Positions 1 to 9,901 of a DNA stretch of 64,000 bases are shown piece by piece; the stretch's first letter is position 1; each line of letters starts with the position of its first letter. This DNA is from Leptospira sp. WS39.C2 (GTDB lineage Bacteria; Spirochaetota; Leptospiria; Leptospirales; Leptospiraceae): NCBI RefSeq assembly GCF_040833965.1, contig NZ_CP162142.1, forward strand, positions 2,009,001-2,073,000, given 5' to 3'. A model generated the notes under the pieces. It saw only the letters and a list, made by a program, of their open reading frames with translations. It ran no database searches and was not told the DNA's origin. A program made the translations under genes and the position numbers.

Positions 1-1367
1 TTTCTAGTTTTGATCCGAACAATACGGAGAAAAAAACGTTTAAACTGGGTGGAAGGTTACATGCAAAACGTGTAATGGGAAAAGCAAGTTTTGCCCATTT
101 AAAAGATGCAGAAGGACTTATCCAATTATATGCGACTCGTGATGATCTTGGAGAGGATAACTACTCATTATTTAAATCCCTTGACCTTGGAGATTGGATT
201 GGCCTCGAAGGATGGTTATTCCAAACACAAAAAGGTGAAACCACTCTCCACTTAACAAATGTTCAATTGCTTGCTAAATGTATTCGCCCTCTTCCCGTTG
301 TAAAAGAAAAAGACGGAGTAGTTTATGACGCTTTTTCGGATGTAGAACAACGTTATAGAATGCGTTATGTGGACCTTGTTGTTAATGAAAATGTTCGCGA
401 AACATTCAAAATGCGTTCACGTATCATCTCGGAAATCCGTAAGTTTTTAACAAACGAAGGATTTTTAGAAGTGGAAACTCCAATGATGCAACCCATTGCC
501 GGAGGAGCCGCTGCAAGACCATTTGTTACTCATCACAACACTCTCGATATGGAACTATTTTTACGAATTGCTCCAGAACTCTATTTAAAACGACTCATCG
601 TGGGTGGAATGGACCGTGTGTTTGAACTCAATCGTAACTTTCGAAACGAAGGGATCTCCACAAAACATAACCCTGAGTTTACGATGATGGAAGCCTACAT
701 GGCGTTTGGTGATATGGAAACTATGTTATCTCTTACAGAAAGGATGATCGTTTCAGTTGCCAATGCTATCGGAAAAGGATTAAAATTTGCTTATGGCAAA
801 GACCAAATCGACTTATCTCCTCCATGGAAACGAGTCAAATACATCGATATCATCAAAGATTATTCTGGAATCGATTTTAGCCAAATTGTAGATGTGAAAG
901 AAGCCATTGAAAAAGCAAAATCAAAAGGAGTTGATTCCTCCGATTCCGTTTCGATATGGAAAGTATGTGATGATGTATTTAGCACACTTGTGGAACCTCA
1001 CCTCATCCAGCCTATCTTCATTACTGATTTTCCTAAGGAACTATCTCCACTTGCAAAATCTAGAGAAGATGATCCAAAATATGTGGAACGATTTGAACCT
1101 TATGTGGCAGGCAGGGAAATCGGAAACGCATTCACTGAGTTAAACGATCCATTTGACCAAAGGGAACGATTCGAAGAGCAAGTGAAACAAAGAGAAGCTG
1201 GCGATGACGAAGCTTTTATGATGGATGATGATTATATCCGTGCACTTGAATATGGTCTTCCGCCAACAGGTGGTCTTGGGATTGGAATTGACAGACTTGT
1301 GATGTTACTCACAGACTCTCATTCAATCAGAGACACAATTCTATTCCCACTCATGCGCCCAGAATAA
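1..1367 (+). CDS. lysS: Lysyl-tRNA synthetase, class II (5' end outside window)
   Basis: Charges tRNA-Lys with lysine in the cytoplasm. The reading frame is open from base 3 and the true start lies upstream. The first visible residues belong to the N-terminal anticodon-binding OB-fold ([10 protein letters not shown]). Class II motif 1 ([10 protein letters not shown]), motif 2 ([16 protein letters not shown]) and motif 3 ([11 protein letters not shown]) are all present and in order, with the family's GGAAARPF segment after motif 1. The protein ends MRPE, as is usual for bacterial LysRS. It is followed by an intrinsic terminator, so it is probably the last gene of its transcript. Confidence is high; only the N-terminus is missing. 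Confidence 0.97.
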   Translation, partial: SSFDPNNTEKKTFKLGGRLHAKRVMGKASFAHLKDAEGLIQLYATRDDLGEDNYSLFKSLDLGDWIGLEGWLFQTQKGETTLHLTNVQLLAKCIRPLPVVKEKDGVVYDAFSDVEQRYRMRYVDLVVNENVRETFKMRSRIISEIRKFLTNEGFLEVETPMMQPIAGGAAARPFVTHHNTLDMELFLRIAPELYLKRLIVGGMDRVFELNRNFRNEGISTKHNPEFTMMEAYMAFGDMETMLSLTERMIVSVANAIGKGLKFAYGKDQIDLSPPWKRVKYIDIIKDYSGIDFSQIVDVKEAIEKAKSKGVDSSDSVSIWKVCDDVFSTLVEPHLIQPIFITDFPKELSPLAKSREDDPKYVERFEPYVAGREIGNAFTELNDPFDQRERFEEQVKQREAGDDEAFMMDDDYIRALEYGLPPTGGLGIGIDRLVMLLTDSHSIRDTILFPLMRPE

Positions 1368-1393
1368 AATTCTCAAGATTTTTTTTTAGGCAC

Positions 1394-1437
1394 AAAAAAC
1401 CTCTCTTTAACACATAAGTTTTAGAGAGGTTTTTTTT
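1394..1437. terminator. Bidirectional intrinsic terminator between lysS and the lipoprotein gene
   Basis: The arms acctctct and agagaggt are separated by about 16 bases. A run of T follows on the plus strand and a run of A precedes the hairpin, so the minus-strand transcript also ends in U. It serves the convergent genes lysS (+) and the lipoprotein gene (-). The roughly 110 bases between the hairpin and the lipoprotein stop codon show no other feature I can support. Confidence 0.85.
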
Positions 1438-1545
1438 AGGATTTTAAGTGCAAAAAGTCATCCTATGGAAGCTTTTTATTACAGCTTTTTTACGAACACC
1501 GGGGAATCGAAATTCCGCAATATTCGCAAAAAGAAAAAACCAATA

Positions 1546-2094
1546 TTAACGTTTGTTTATATTGAGTTTAGGTTCTGATTCAATCACTCGGATGAGTTTT
1601 GATAAATTGGTCTGTAATTTTGTAGTCTGGTCAGCATTCAACTGGAAATTAATAGTTTCTCTTCGGTTAGTATAACTGATGGTAATGTTTTGGTTTTCAC
1701 CAATTTTTGGTAACATATCCGGTGTTAGAGCAGAAGTCACAATGATTGTATCAGAGTAATCGGTATTTGTTTTTTTCAGATTGTACCAAGTATCCCCTAA
1801 CTTCAAAGATACACCAATTGGGATATCCACATCAAATGTCCCAATTTCATACAAGAGAAAATAAGTCACAGCACCTGTGCCATTGTCCCTTTCTGCTTTG
1901 AAATACACACAAGGGCGTTTTCCAGGGAACAACCAAAGGTATTTTTGCATACAAATGTCTTTGGAAATTGCCGTTTGTTGTTCCAAAGTTGGTTCTGGAG
2001 TCACAACAAAGGCCTTACTTCCAGAACAGGAAACAAGGACCAAAAATAGGAGGAAAATGGATGAAATTCGGGTGAATGAGAAGATTCTTTCCAT
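1546..2094 (-). CDS. Hypothetical lipoprotein, 182 aa
   Basis: The N-terminus is a basic residue stretch, a hydrophobic segment rich in L, F and V, then LVSC. This fits a signal peptidase II lipobox with the lipidated Cys near residue 23, so an envelope lipoprotein is predicted. The mature part is polar with alternating beta-like segments and no motif I recognise. It is divergent from serA with only 57 bases between the start codons, and it converges on lysS. The function is unknown; the exported, lipidated nature is inferred from the leader alone. Confidence 0.75.
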   Translation of the reverse strand: MERIFSFTRISSIFLLFLVLVSCSGSKAFVVTPEPTLEQQTAISKDICMQKYLWLFPGKRPCVYFKAERDNGTGAVTYFLLYEIGTFDVDIPIGVSLKLGDTWYNLKKTNTDYSDTIIVTSALTPDMLPKIGENQNITISYTNRRETINFQLNADQTTKLQTNLSKLIRVIESEPKLNINKR

Positions 2095-2151
2095 GATACA
2101 CCCAACCTTTTTCGAGATGCAAGGTTTGGCAAAGGAAAAAATCCTGTTCCT

Positions 2152-3375
2152 ATGGTATCTTATCCCAAAGGAAAAATAAAAGTCCTACTTCTGGAAAACA
2201 TCCACAAGGATGCATACGAACTTTTCCATAGAGATGGTTTTGATGTGACCCTCGTAAAGGATGCGATGGAAGAAGAGGAACTCATAGCAAAAATTGCTGA
2301 TGTTCATGTCCTCGGTATCCGAAGCAAAACGAATGTCACAAAAAAGGCTCTTGATAATGCGAAAAAACTGATGACGGTAGGATGTTTTTGCATCGGAACG
2401 AACCAAGTCGAATTGGAAGAAGCCGAAAAAAAAGCAGTCCCCGTTTTCAATGCCCCATATAGCAACACAAGGTCAGTGGCTGAACTTGTTATAGCAGAAA
2501 TCATCATGCTTGCACGAAAAGCTTCAGACCAATCAAAAGATGTCCACCTTGGCAAATGGAACAAAATTGCCAAAGGATGTTTTGAAGTGAGAGGGAAAAC
2601 TCTCGGAATCATCGGGTATGGTCATATTGGAACACAAGTATCGGTTCTTGCGGAATCGATGGGTATGCGAGTTGTGTTTTACGATATCATTTCCAAACTT
2701 CCTCTTGGGAATGCAACATCGGCACATAGTTATGAAGAACTACTCCAACAATCTGATTTTATTTCTTTCCATGTACCGGAGACAGATGAGACAAAAAATT
2801 TATTCCGTAAAGAACACTTACCTCTTTTAAAGAATGGAGCTTATGTTTTAAACTTATCTCGTGGGAAGGTACTTGAAATTGATGCACTTGTGGAAGGGAT
2901 CAAATCAGGAAAAATTGCAGGTGCTGGTGTAGACGTTTTTCCTGAAGAACCTAAATCCAATGATGATCCATTCGTTAGCCCTCTCCAAGGCCTTCCCAAT
3001 GTGATCCTCACTCCCCATATTGGAGGCTCCACAGAAGAAGCGCAAAAAAATATTGGAACAGAAGTTGCAGAAAAATTATTAAAATTCATTAATAATGGAT
3101 CAACGACATTCTCCGTAAATTTTCCCAATATTGAATTAGGAAGTTTAAAATCTGGATACCACAGAATCTTAAACATCCACCAAAACCAACCTGGATTCTT
3201 ACGTGATATCAACTCCATTATATCTGATATGGGTGGGAATATCCTCACACAAAACTTGAGTACCTCAGCAAACATAGGTTATCTGAGTATGGAAATTGAT
3301 AAAAATTTGGGCGATGAACTAAAAGACAAAATCAAAGCTCACAAACATTCGATTCGTACAAGAATTCTCTATTAA
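2152..3375 (+). CDS. serA: D-3-phosphoglycerate dehydrogenase
   Basis: Oxidises 3-phosphoglycerate to 3-phosphohydroxypyruvate with NAD, the first step of serine synthesis. The 407 aa length fits the E. coli-type enzyme. Visible signatures are the Rossmann glycine motif GIIGYGHIGTQV, the LSRGKVLEIDAL segment with the substrate-binding Arg, the Glu of FPEEP and the catalytic His of TPHIGGSTEEAQ. The C-terminal part (GFLRDINSIISDMGGNI) is an ACT domain, which in the family gives serine feedback control. The ATG has no clear Shine-Dalgarno sequence in front of it, and no better in-frame start follows. Confidence 0.95.
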   Translation: MVSYPKGKIKVLLLENIHKDAYELFHRDGFDVTLVKDAMEEEELIAKIADVHVLGIRSKTNVTKKALDNAKKLMTVGCFCIGTNQVELEEAEKKAVPVFNAPYSNTRSVAELVIAEIIMLARKASDQSKDVHLGKWNKIAKGCFEVRGKTLGIIGYGHIGTQVSVLAESMGMRVVFYDIISKLPLGNATSAHSYEELLQQSDFISFHVPETDETKNLFRKEHLPLLKNGAYVLNLSRGKVLEIDALVEGIKSGKIAGAGVDVFPEEPKSNDDPFVSPLQGLPNVILTPHIGGSTEEAQKNIGTEVAEKLLKFINNGSTTFSVNFPNIELGSLKSGYHRILNIHQNQPGFLRDINSIISDMGGNILTQNLSTSANIGYLSMEIDKNLGDELKDKIKAHKHSIRTRILY

Positions 3376-3399
3376 CAATATGGGAAGGATAGGATTTTT

Positions 3400-4176
3400 A
3401 TGATTGAAGTCCTTCCCATTTTTACAAACTCTCCCCTCAGAAACTACACGTATCTCATTTATTCCAACCGAACGGGAGAGGTATATTGTGTGGATCCTTA
3501 TTTTGCACCACTCATCCTTTCCCATATCAAAAAAATGGGTTTAAAACTAAAAGGGATTTTGAATACCCATGAACACGGTGACCATACCGAAGGGAATTTG
3601 GAATTAAAAGAAGAAACCAAATGCATCATTTATGGACATAAAAATGCCAAAGGGAAAATTCCAGGCCTCGACGAAACTTTAGAAGAAGGTGATATTTGTT
3701 TTTCTGTTGAAAATGAAACCATCGAAGTTTGGGACACACCTGGACATACCTTTTCCCACCTAAGTTTTGTTCATAAAAATCCAAAAACGGAACTAGGTAT
3801 TTTTTCAGGTGATACTTTATTCAATGTGGGTGTGGGGAATTGTTTCCGAGGTGGAGATCCGATCTCTCTATATGAAACGATAACAAAACGGTATTCTCAA
3901 CTGCCAGATCATTGTTTACTCTACCCTGGTCATGATTATTGGGAAAACAACCTATCGTTTGCAAATCATGTACATCCGAACCAAAAATTTCGAGAGGAGT
4001 TTCAAAAATCCTTTTCTCCTTTTCATATTTCAAACATTGGACTTGAGAAAAAACTAAGCCCTTTTTTTCAACGTGATTCAAACTCCCTTCAAGATCGTTT
4101 AACAGAACTAGGCGAAACATTTACAGATGATAAATCAGTTTTTTTGCTTTTACGGAAACTGAGAGACCATTGGTAA
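3400..4176 (+). CDS. Metallo-beta-lactamase-fold hydrolase, glyoxalase II-like
   Basis: A 258 aa cytosolic metal-dependent hydrolase. The HxHxDH metal motif is at residues 57-62 (HEHGDH). The further ligands appear as the His of TPGHTFSHL, the Asp of SGDTLFNVG and the His of YPGHDYWEN, so the dinuclear site is complete. The order and spacing match hydroxyacylglutathione hydrolases, which split S-lactoylglutathione. Glutathione genes occur later in the window, which makes that substrate plausible. The C-terminal 90 residues are less typical, so a different thioester or lactone substrate cannot be excluded. It starts 24 bases after serA and probably shares its transcript. Confidence 0.85.
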   Translation: MIEVLPIFTNSPLRNYTYLIYSNRTGEVYCVDPYFAPLILSHIKKMGLKLKGILNTHEHGDHTEGNLELKEETKCIIYGHKNAKGKIPGLDETLEEGDICFSVENETIEVWDTPGHTFSHLSFVHKNPKTELGIFSGDTLFNVGVGNCFRGGDPISLYETITKRYSQLPDHCLLYPGHDYWENNLSFANHVHPNQKFREEFQKSFSPFHISNIGLEKKLSPFFQRDSNSLQDRLTELGETFTDDKSVFLLLRKLRDHW

Positions 4177-4221
4177 AATTTTCATTTTACAACTCTGTTC
4201 CAAATTCTTAATCTTTGATAT

Positions 4222-4614
4222 ATGACAATTCTTATCATTTGCCTTCTTGTATCCATCCTTCAAATTTATTTAGCAAAAGCAGTGGTTGCCCTTGCGATGG
4301 TTCGCGAAGGGAAAGGTTATGACAACCACCACCCACGTAAACAACAATCAAGACTCACAGGGTGGGGAGCAAGGGCTGTAGCAGCCCACTTGAATGGATT
4401 AGAAGCATTTCCCATCTTTGCGATTGGAATTTTACTAAACATTCTACTAGATATAGAATTGTATTGGTCTGAGATTTTATCCATTAGTTTTATATCCCTT
4501 CGATTTTTGTACATTTACCTTTATATCGCTGATTATTCGTATGCACGTTCTACGATATGGGTTTTTGCATTCTTTTGTTGTATTGGAATGTATCTTTTGC
4601 CATTATTCGTATAA
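4222..4614 (+). CDS. MAPEG family integral membrane protein
   Basis: A 130 aa protein with about four hydrophobic segments. The segment RLTGWGARAVAAHLNGLEAFPIFAIG matches in form the helix 2 region of MAPEG proteins, with the Arg/Asn/Glu residues that bind glutathione in eukaryotic members. Bacterial relatives are small membrane proteins with few known substrates, so only the family is called. It lies 45 bases after the hydrolase gene on the same strand. Confidence 0.75.
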   Translation: MTILIICLLVSILQIYLAKAVVALAMVREGKGYDNHHPRKQQSRLTGWGARAVAAHLNGLEAFPIFAIGILLNILLDIELYWSEILSISFISLRFLYIYLYIADYSYARSTIWVFAFFCCIGMYLLPLFV

Positions 4615-4629
4615 GTTAGAAGAAAAGAT

Positions 4630-5415
4630 TTGAGTCTTCGTTTGAAACATTCGATTTTCCTAATTTGTATTTTCATATTTTTTGGGATAGGGTTTGTTGT
4701 CCTGTCACAAACAAACGAAACACAAACAACGGAAAAACACAAAATCACCGATTTCCAAAAAGCCAAACGAGTGTTAAAGCGATTTTATGCAAAAGTTGGT
4801 AAAGATTTTTATTGTGGGTGTTCATTTGAAAAGGATGAAGAGGAACTAGGTAGATTCAAAATCGATGTCAGTTCTTGCGGTTTACAAGCAAGAAAAGATG
4901 CCAAACGACAAACTTGGATTGAGTGGGAACACATTGTACCCGCATACCAATTTGGAAAAGATAGAGAGTGTTGGACAAAATCAAATTGTGAATCAAATGG
5001 AAAAAATCTACGTGGCCGAAAGTGTTGCCAGGCTAATGACGCAGTGTTTAATGAAATGGAAGCAGATATGCACAATATTGTCCCTGTGCCTGGCGAAATC
5101 AATGCTGATCGGGGAATCTTACCCTTTGGAGAAATCCAAGGTGAAACGCGAGAGTATGGTTCGTGTGATTTTGAAATCAATTTTAAAGGTTCTTTGGCAG
5201 AACCAAAACCGGAAATCCGTGGGGACATTGCTCGGATCTACTTTTATATGGAATGGCGCTACCAAATCCCAATCCCGGAAGGAAAACGTAAACTATACGA
5301 AACCTGGAATCAGGAGGACCCACCAGACACCTTTGAAATCCGAAAGAATGAAATCGTGGAACGTTTGCAGAAAGTCAAAAACCCCTTTGTCGAAGGTGGA
5401 TTTCCCAATCCATAA
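4630..5415 (+). CDS. Endonuclease I family nuclease, exported
   Basis: A 261 aa protein of the EndA/Vvn type, which cuts DNA and RNA non-specifically in the periplasm or outside the cell. A hydrophobic leader (residues about 8-27) precedes the mature protein. The catalytic block reads EWEHIVPA with the general-base His, then GRKCCQANDAVFNEMEADMHN and PGEINADR, matching the family's H, N and E metal-site segments. Several Cys pairs (CGC, CGL, CW, CCQ) probably form disulfides. The start is TTG at 4630, preceded by an AG-rich ribosome-binding stretch. It begins 15 bases after the MAPEG gene. Confidence 0.85.
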   Translation: MSLRLKHSIFLICIFIFFGIGFVVLSQTNETQTTEKHKITDFQKAKRVLKRFYAKVGKDFYCGCSFEKDEEELGRFKIDVSSCGLQARKDAKRQTWIEWEHIVPAYQFGKDRECWTKSNCESNGKNLRGRKCCQANDAVFNEMEADMHNIVPVPGEINADRGILPFGEIQGETREYGSCDFEINFKGSLAEPKPEIRGDIARIYFYMEWRYQIPIPEGKRKLYETWNQEDPPDTFEIRKNEIVERLQKVKNPFVEGGFPNP

Positions 5416-5515
5416 CACCAGATCCCTCCTACTTTACCAAATTTCATTTTTAATTTTGCCAAAACAAAGATAGCTTCATTTACAGAAAATGGCTTCCTTG
5501 GAGTCTGGAACCAAT

Positions 5516-6901
5516 ATGAAGGAATATGACATTTTGGTCATTGGTGCAGGAGCGGGGACAAAACTTGTCACCCCACCTTCTCTCTTAGGCAAACGAGTGG
5601 CAGTTTTTGAAAAAGAAACCGCGGGGGGAACTTGTCTCAATAGAGGTTGTATCCCTTCGAAAATGGTGATCTACCCTTCTGAATTACTACGTCTCCCGGA
5701 GGAATCCAAACGGTTTGGAATCCATTTCCAGGAAAATCCGAAGTTTGATGTGGATTCAATTTTCACCCGTGTCAACCAAACAGTAAAATTGGACTCCGAT
5801 TCCATCCCAATCGCTTATGAAAAAAACCCAAACATTGATTATATTCCTAATAAGGTTTGGTTTAAAAAATCAAAAATCCTGACAGATGGGGAAAATGAAT
5901 ATACCGCCAAACATATATTTGTTGTCACTGGCACAAGACCAAACATACCAAACATTCCTGGATTAGAAAATACACCTTATTGGACCTCAAGAGAAGCCCT
6001 TTCTCCAAACATTTTTCCTAAGTCATTACTCATCATTGGCGCAGGTTTCATTTCTCTAGAATTGGGTGCCGCTTATCATTCCTATGGTTGCCAAGTGATT
6101 GGACTCACTCGTGGAGAAGTTTTATCACATGCTGACGGTGATATCAAAAAAGAACTAAACAATCATTTGCCGTTCCCAATCCATACAAACTTTAAAATAC
6201 AATCAGTAGAATTCCAAAACAATTTATTCCGAGTGAGTGGAACAAACAAAGAAGGACTTGTTGTACAGTTGGAAGCAGAAAAACTTCTAATCGCCACTGG
6301 GATAAAACCAAATACAGAAGATCTGCAATTACAAAACACAAAAATCCAGTGTAATGAATCAGGATACATACTTGTCGATGAAACCTTACAAACAAATGAT
6401 CCTGGTGTGTATGCGTTTGGTGATGTGATCGGACGATACTTTTTTCGCCACAGTGCCAATTTTGAGGGGGAATATCTTTTTGAACATTTGTATGGTAATC
6501 AAAAAAATCTTCCAATTTCCTACCCACCTATGCCAGAAGCCATATTTACATACCCTCAAATTGCAAGTATTGGTAAAACGGAAGAGGATTTAATTAAAGA
6601 AAAAATCCCTTACTACAAAGGGCTAAATCCTTACAAGTCAAGTGCAACTGGTATGGCTCGTTTATCAACCTACGGATTTGTAAAAGTTTTAGTTTCAAAA
6701 GAAACGGATCAAGTGCTTGGTGCTCATATCATCGGTGAGGAAGCGGCAAATCTCCTCCATCAAATTGTTTTAGGTATGTATTTAAAAGCAAAACTAGATG
6801 ATTATTTAGGTATGATCTACATCCACCCTGCAATTTCTGAGATTACTAGGAATGCATTTCGCAAAGTTCGTGAAGAAAAACGCAAAGAGGTAGAAATGTG
6901 A
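5516..6901 (+). CDS. Pyridine nucleotide-disulfide oxidoreductase (dihydrolipoamide dehydrogenase-like)
   Basis: An FAD flavoprotein of 461 aa. The FAD motif GAGAG follows the start, and the redox-active disulfide is C40-C45 in GGTCLNRGCIPSKM. A second nucleotide motif (IIGAGFISLELGAA) binds NAD(P)H, and the C-terminal IHPAISE provides the His-Glu dyad. The GCIPSKMV context and short form also resemble mycothione reductase, so the substrate could be lipoamide or another disulfide. I prefer ATG 5516 over the in-frame ATG at 5489 because the glycine motif then sits normally close to the start. It heads a tightly packed unit that ends in glutaredoxin genes, and its stop overlaps the trhO start by four bases. 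Confidence 0.85.
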   Translation: MKEYDILVIGAGAGTKLVTPPSLLGKRVAVFEKETAGGTCLNRGCIPSKMVIYPSELLRLPEESKRFGIHFQENPKFDVDSIFTRVNQTVKLDSDSIPIAYEKNPNIDYIPNKVWFKKSKILTDGENEYTAKHIFVVTGTRPNIPNIPGLENTPYWTSREALSPNIFPKSLLIIGAGFISLELGAAYHSYGCQVIGLTRGEVLSHADGDIKKELNNHLPFPIHTNFKIQSVEFQNNLFRVSGTNKEGLVVQLEAEKLLIATGIKPNTEDLQLQNTKIQCNESGYILVDETLQTNDPGVYAFGDVIGRYFFRHSANFEGEYLFEHLYGNQKNLPISYPPMPEAIFTYPQIASIGKTEEDLIKEKIPYYKGLNPYKSSATGMARLSTYGFVKVLVSKETDQVLGAHIIGEEAANLLHQIVLGMYLKAKLDDYLGMIYIHPAISEITRNAFRKVREEKRKEVEM

Positions 6902-7929
6902 AAAAATTTTTATTCAACCGTTTTGATAAAGAGACACTTAAAAAAAAAGTATTGGATGACAAAAGGGAACGTAGAGTCATCTCCTTCTATCGTTACGTCA
7001 AAATCAAAGATCCTATCGAATTTCGAAATTCATTGTACGATTCCTTTGAAGATTTAGGCATTTTAGGAAGAATTTATCTCGCAAGTGAAGGGATTAATGC
7101 TCAATTTTCCATTCCATCGGAAAACTATAACGCCTTGCGTGCTTTTGTGGATACAATTCCAGAATTAGAAGGAATTTACTTCAATGATGCTGTTGAAGAT
7201 AAAAAAGAAAGTTTTATCAAACTTGCAATTAAAGTTCGGAAAAAAATTGTCGCAGATGGTCTTGACGATTCCAAATTTGATCCTTCCGATGTAGGGACAC
7301 ATCTCACACCTCTAGAATTCCACAAAGCCTTAGAGGAAGATGGTGTGGTTGTTGTGGACCTTCGCAATAATTACGAATCAGAAGTTGGTCATTTTGAAAA
7401 TGCGATACTACCTGACGTAGGAACTTTCCGCGAAGAACTTCCGTTAGTGGAAAAAATTCTAGAAAATGACAAAGATAAAAAAATACTTTTGTATTGTACG
7501 GGAGGAATACGCTGTGAAAAAGCGAGTGCCTACCTCAAATACAAGGGTTTTGAAAGAGTCCACCAATTGCGTGGTGGGATCATCAATTATGCAAAAGCGG
7601 TAACCGATTTTGGCCTTAAATCAAAATTCAAAGGAAAAAACTTTGTTTTTGATGATCGATTGGGGGAAAGGATCACAGATGATGTCTTAACAGTTTGTTA
7701 CACTTGCGGGAACCCCTCTGACAGACATACCAATTGTGCAAACCTTGGTTGCCATGTTCTTATCGTTCAGTGTGAATCATGCTCCGAAACACTACTCGGA
7801 TGTTGTTCCGAAGAATGTAAAAATATAGTTACACTACCAGAAGAGACACAAAAGTTACTTCGCCAAGAACAAAGAAAACAACAGAAATACCCAACTCACC
7901 ACCTAACAAGAAAACTAGTAGGAAAATAG
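6898..7929 (+). CDS. trhO: tRNA uridine-34 hydroxylase, rhodanese family
   Basis: TrhO (YceA/UPF0176) is known to hydroxylate uridine at the tRNA wobble position without oxygen, giving 5-hydroxyuridine. The 343 aa protein has the expected N-terminal domain (SEGINAQFS), a rhodanese domain with catalytic C200 in CTGGIRC, and the family's C-terminal Cys-rich segment (CYTCGN, CANLGC, CESCSE, CCSEEC). The start is GTG, overlapping the stop codon of the preceding flavoprotein, so the two are translationally coupled. The next gene begins directly after its stop codon. Confidence 0.93.
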   Translation: MKKFLFNRFDKETLKKKVLDDKRERRVISFYRYVKIKDPIEFRNSLYDSFEDLGILGRIYLASEGINAQFSIPSENYNALRAFVDTIPELEGIYFNDAVEDKKESFIKLAIKVRKKIVADGLDDSKFDPSDVGTHLTPLEFHKALEEDGVVVVDLRNNYESEVGHFENAILPDVGTFREELPLVEKILENDKDKKILLYCTGGIRCEKASAYLKYKGFERVHQLRGGIINYAKAVTDFGLKSKFKGKNFVFDDRLGERITDDVLTVCYTCGNPSDRHTNCANLGCHVLIVQCESCSETLLGCCSEECKNIVTLPEETQKLLRQEQRKQQKYPTHHLTRKLVGK

Positions 7930-8847
7930 ATGATCCCATTTGCAATAGAATTAGAAGGCTTAGAAAAAACGTATAAAAATGGTGTTAATGCCCTTAAGTC
8001 CATAGACCTAAAAGTAGAAACGGGAGATTTTTTTGCACTACTTGGACCAAACGGTGCAGGCAAATCCACAACCATTGGGATCCTCAGTTCTCTTGTGAAT
8101 AAATCAAAAGGTAAGGTTAAAATTTTTGGCGTTTCCATAGATGAAAATCCCAATTTAGCAAAAACTTTCATTGGGATTGTTCCCCAAGAATTCAATTTTG
8201 GTATTTTTGAAGCCGTCGAACAAATCCTCATCAACCAAGCTGGTTTTTACGGTATGCCACTGAAAGAAGCCAAAGAACGCGGGAAATATTATCTTGATAA
8301 ATTGTCATTGTATGACAAACGGAAATCAGCAGCAGGAACCCTCAGTGGCGGAATGAAACGTAGGTTAATGATCGCAAGAGCCCTAATCCATGATCCTAAA
8401 TTACTCATATTAGATGAACCAACTGCAGGGGTAGATATTGAAATCCGAAGGTCCATGTGGGATTTTTTAAAAGAACTCAACAAAGAAGGAAAAACCATCG
8501 TTCTTACCACCCATTATTTAGAAGAAGCAGAATCCCTTTGTAAAAATATCGCGATCATCGACAAAGGAGAAATTGTCGAAAATACCTCGATGAAAAAACT
8601 ATTGCAAAGATTGGATAAAGAAACCTTTATCATTGATTTGAAAAAATCGTTTAAATCAAAACCAATATCAAAAAAATACAATTGGTTGTGGTTAGACGAT
8701 CATAGTTTAGAAGTCCAACTGGACAAAAAATCTTCTGTAAACGATCTATTTGTCGAATTAACAAAACTAAAAATGGATGTATTAAGTTTAAGAAACAAAT
8801 CAAATCGACTAGAAGAATTGTTTTTATCACTTACCGGGAAACATTAA
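7930..8847 (+). CDS. ABC transporter ATP-binding protein
   Basis: A 305 aa ATPase of the DrrA/CcmA-like exporter group. The Walker A motif is GPNGAGKST, the signature is LSGGMKRRLMIARAL, Walker B is LLILDEPTAGVD and the switch His is in TTHYLEEAE. About 80 residues follow the nucleotide-binding domain, as is usual in this group. The ATG directly follows the stop of trhO, and the permease gene starts two bases after its own stop. Substrate unknown. Confidence 0.92.
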   Translation: MIPFAIELEGLEKTYKNGVNALKSIDLKVETGDFFALLGPNGAGKSTTIGILSSLVNKSKGKVKIFGVSIDENPNLAKTFIGIVPQEFNFGIFEAVEQILINQAGFYGMPLKEAKERGKYYLDKLSLYDKRKSAAGTLSGGMKRRLMIARALIHDPKLLILDEPTAGVDIEIRRSMWDFLKELNKEGKTIVLTTHYLEEAESLCKNIAIIDKGEIVENTSMKKLLQRLDKETFIIDLKKSFKSKPISKKYNWLWLDDHSLEVQLDKKSSVNDLFVELTKLKMDVLSLRNKSNRLEELFLSLTGKH

Positions 8848-8849
8848 TT

Positions 8850-9620
8850 ATGTGGAAATCTAATTTAACCGCTTTACAAACCATCGTTCGGAGAGAATGG
8901 ATTCGTATCATTCGAATTTGGGTGCAAACCCTAATCCCACCCGTGATCACAATGGCACTTTATTTTCTTATCTTTGGAGAACTAGTTGGCCGCCAAATTG
9001 GTAAAATTGGAAACTTCACTTATATTGAATTCATTGTGCCAGGTCTCATAATGATGAGTGTGATCACAAATTCTTACAATAATGTTGTTTCTTCTTTTTT
9101 TTCTAGTAAGTTTCAGAAAAATATTGAAGAACTTTTAGTATCACCTACTTCCCCATACATAATTGTACTTGGTTATACCTTTGGCGGTGTCGTGCGTGGG
9201 ATTTTTGTTGGAATTTTAGTGACACTCACCTCTTTGTTTTTTACAAATTTACAATTCCAACATCCACTGATCATTTTTATCACTGTAATCCTTACTTCTA
9301 TTTTATTTTCGTTAGGTGGTTTTTTCAATGCCTTGTTTGCAAAAAAATTTGATGATGTTACCATCATTCCAACTTTTATCCTTACCCCGCTGACGTATTT
9401 AGGAGGGGTATTTTATTCTGTAAAAAATTTACCTGAATTTTGGCAAACGATCTCGTATTTGAATCCAATTTTGTATATGGTAAATCTTTTCCGTTATGGG
9501 TTTATTGGAATCACAGATGTAAGTTTATTTTTTTCTTTAGGTTTTATCCTTTTTCTCTCAGTATTACTCTTTTTACTCAATGTTAGGTTAATGAAAATTG
9601 GTTATGGAATTAGAAACTAA
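8850..9620 (+). CDS. ABC-2 type transporter permease
   Basis: A 256 aa inner-membrane protein with about six hydrophobic segments and the ABC-2 hallmark segment PLTYLGGVFYSVKNLPEFWQ near residue 180. It pairs with the ATPase just upstream to form an export system. The substrate cannot be read from the sequence; relatives export drugs, polysaccharides or lipids. Its last 17 bases overlap the start of bolA, so it is coupled to the following redox genes without evident functional connection. Confidence 0.9.
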   Translation: MWKSNLTALQTIVRREWIRIIRIWVQTLIPPVITMALYFLIFGELVGRQIGKIGNFTYIEFIVPGLIMMSVITNSYNNVVSSFFSSKFQKNIEELLVSPTSPYIIVLGYTFGGVVRGIFVGILVTLTSLFFTNLQFQHPLIIFITVILTSILFSLGGFFNALFAKKFDDVTIIPTFILTPLTYLGGVFYSVKNLPEFWQTISYLNPILYMVNLFRYGFIGITDVSLFFSLGFILFLSVLLFLLNVRLMKIGYGIRN

Positions 9621-9900
9621 AAAAACTCGAAAACATAGAATGGAACTTGTTTTGCAGGAAACTTTTATCCCAAATGAACTTTTGGTTTTGGATGTTTCGT
9701 TAGAACACGCTGGACACCTAGGAATGACAAAGGATTCCAAAGAAACACATTTTCGAATCAAAATGGTCTCCAAAGCCTTCCAAGGAAAATCCACTGTAGA
9801 ACAACATAGAGCCGTTTATGAGGTATTAGGTCCAGAATTCAAAAATGGTCTACATGCTTTGGAAATGGATCTCTCTTACCCAAAAAGTGAGTCTAATTAA
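9604..9900 (+). CDS. bolA: BolA family protein (first paralogue)
   Basis: A 98 aa protein with the BolA fold. The segment SLEHAGHLG matches the family's SxxHxGHxG motif, and the block FQGKSTVEQHRAVYEVL is the conserved second half with the invariant His. BolA proteins partner monothiol CGFS glutaredoxins to hold a [2Fe-2S] cluster. Such a glutaredoxin is encoded 900 bases downstream in the same unit. The start chosen is ATG 9604; a TTG lies two codons upstream. A second, shorter BolA follows after the GST gene. Confidence 0.92.
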   Translation: MELETKKTRKHRMELVLQETFIPNELLVLDVSLEHAGHLGMTKDSKETHFRIKMVSKAFQGKSTVEQHRAVYEVLGPEFKNGLHALEMDLSYPKSESN

Positions 9901-9901
9901 T

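Noticed and set aside
2095..2151. TTGCAT-18-TATCAT as a promoter for the lipoprotein gene
   Set aside because: The -10 would overlap the lipoprotein ATG itself, so transcription would start inside the coding region.
4865..5473. Open frame of 202 codons overlapping endonuclease I in another frame
   Set aside because: The endonuclease I frame carries the catalytic motifs and a signal peptide; the alternative has no domain and extends by chance.
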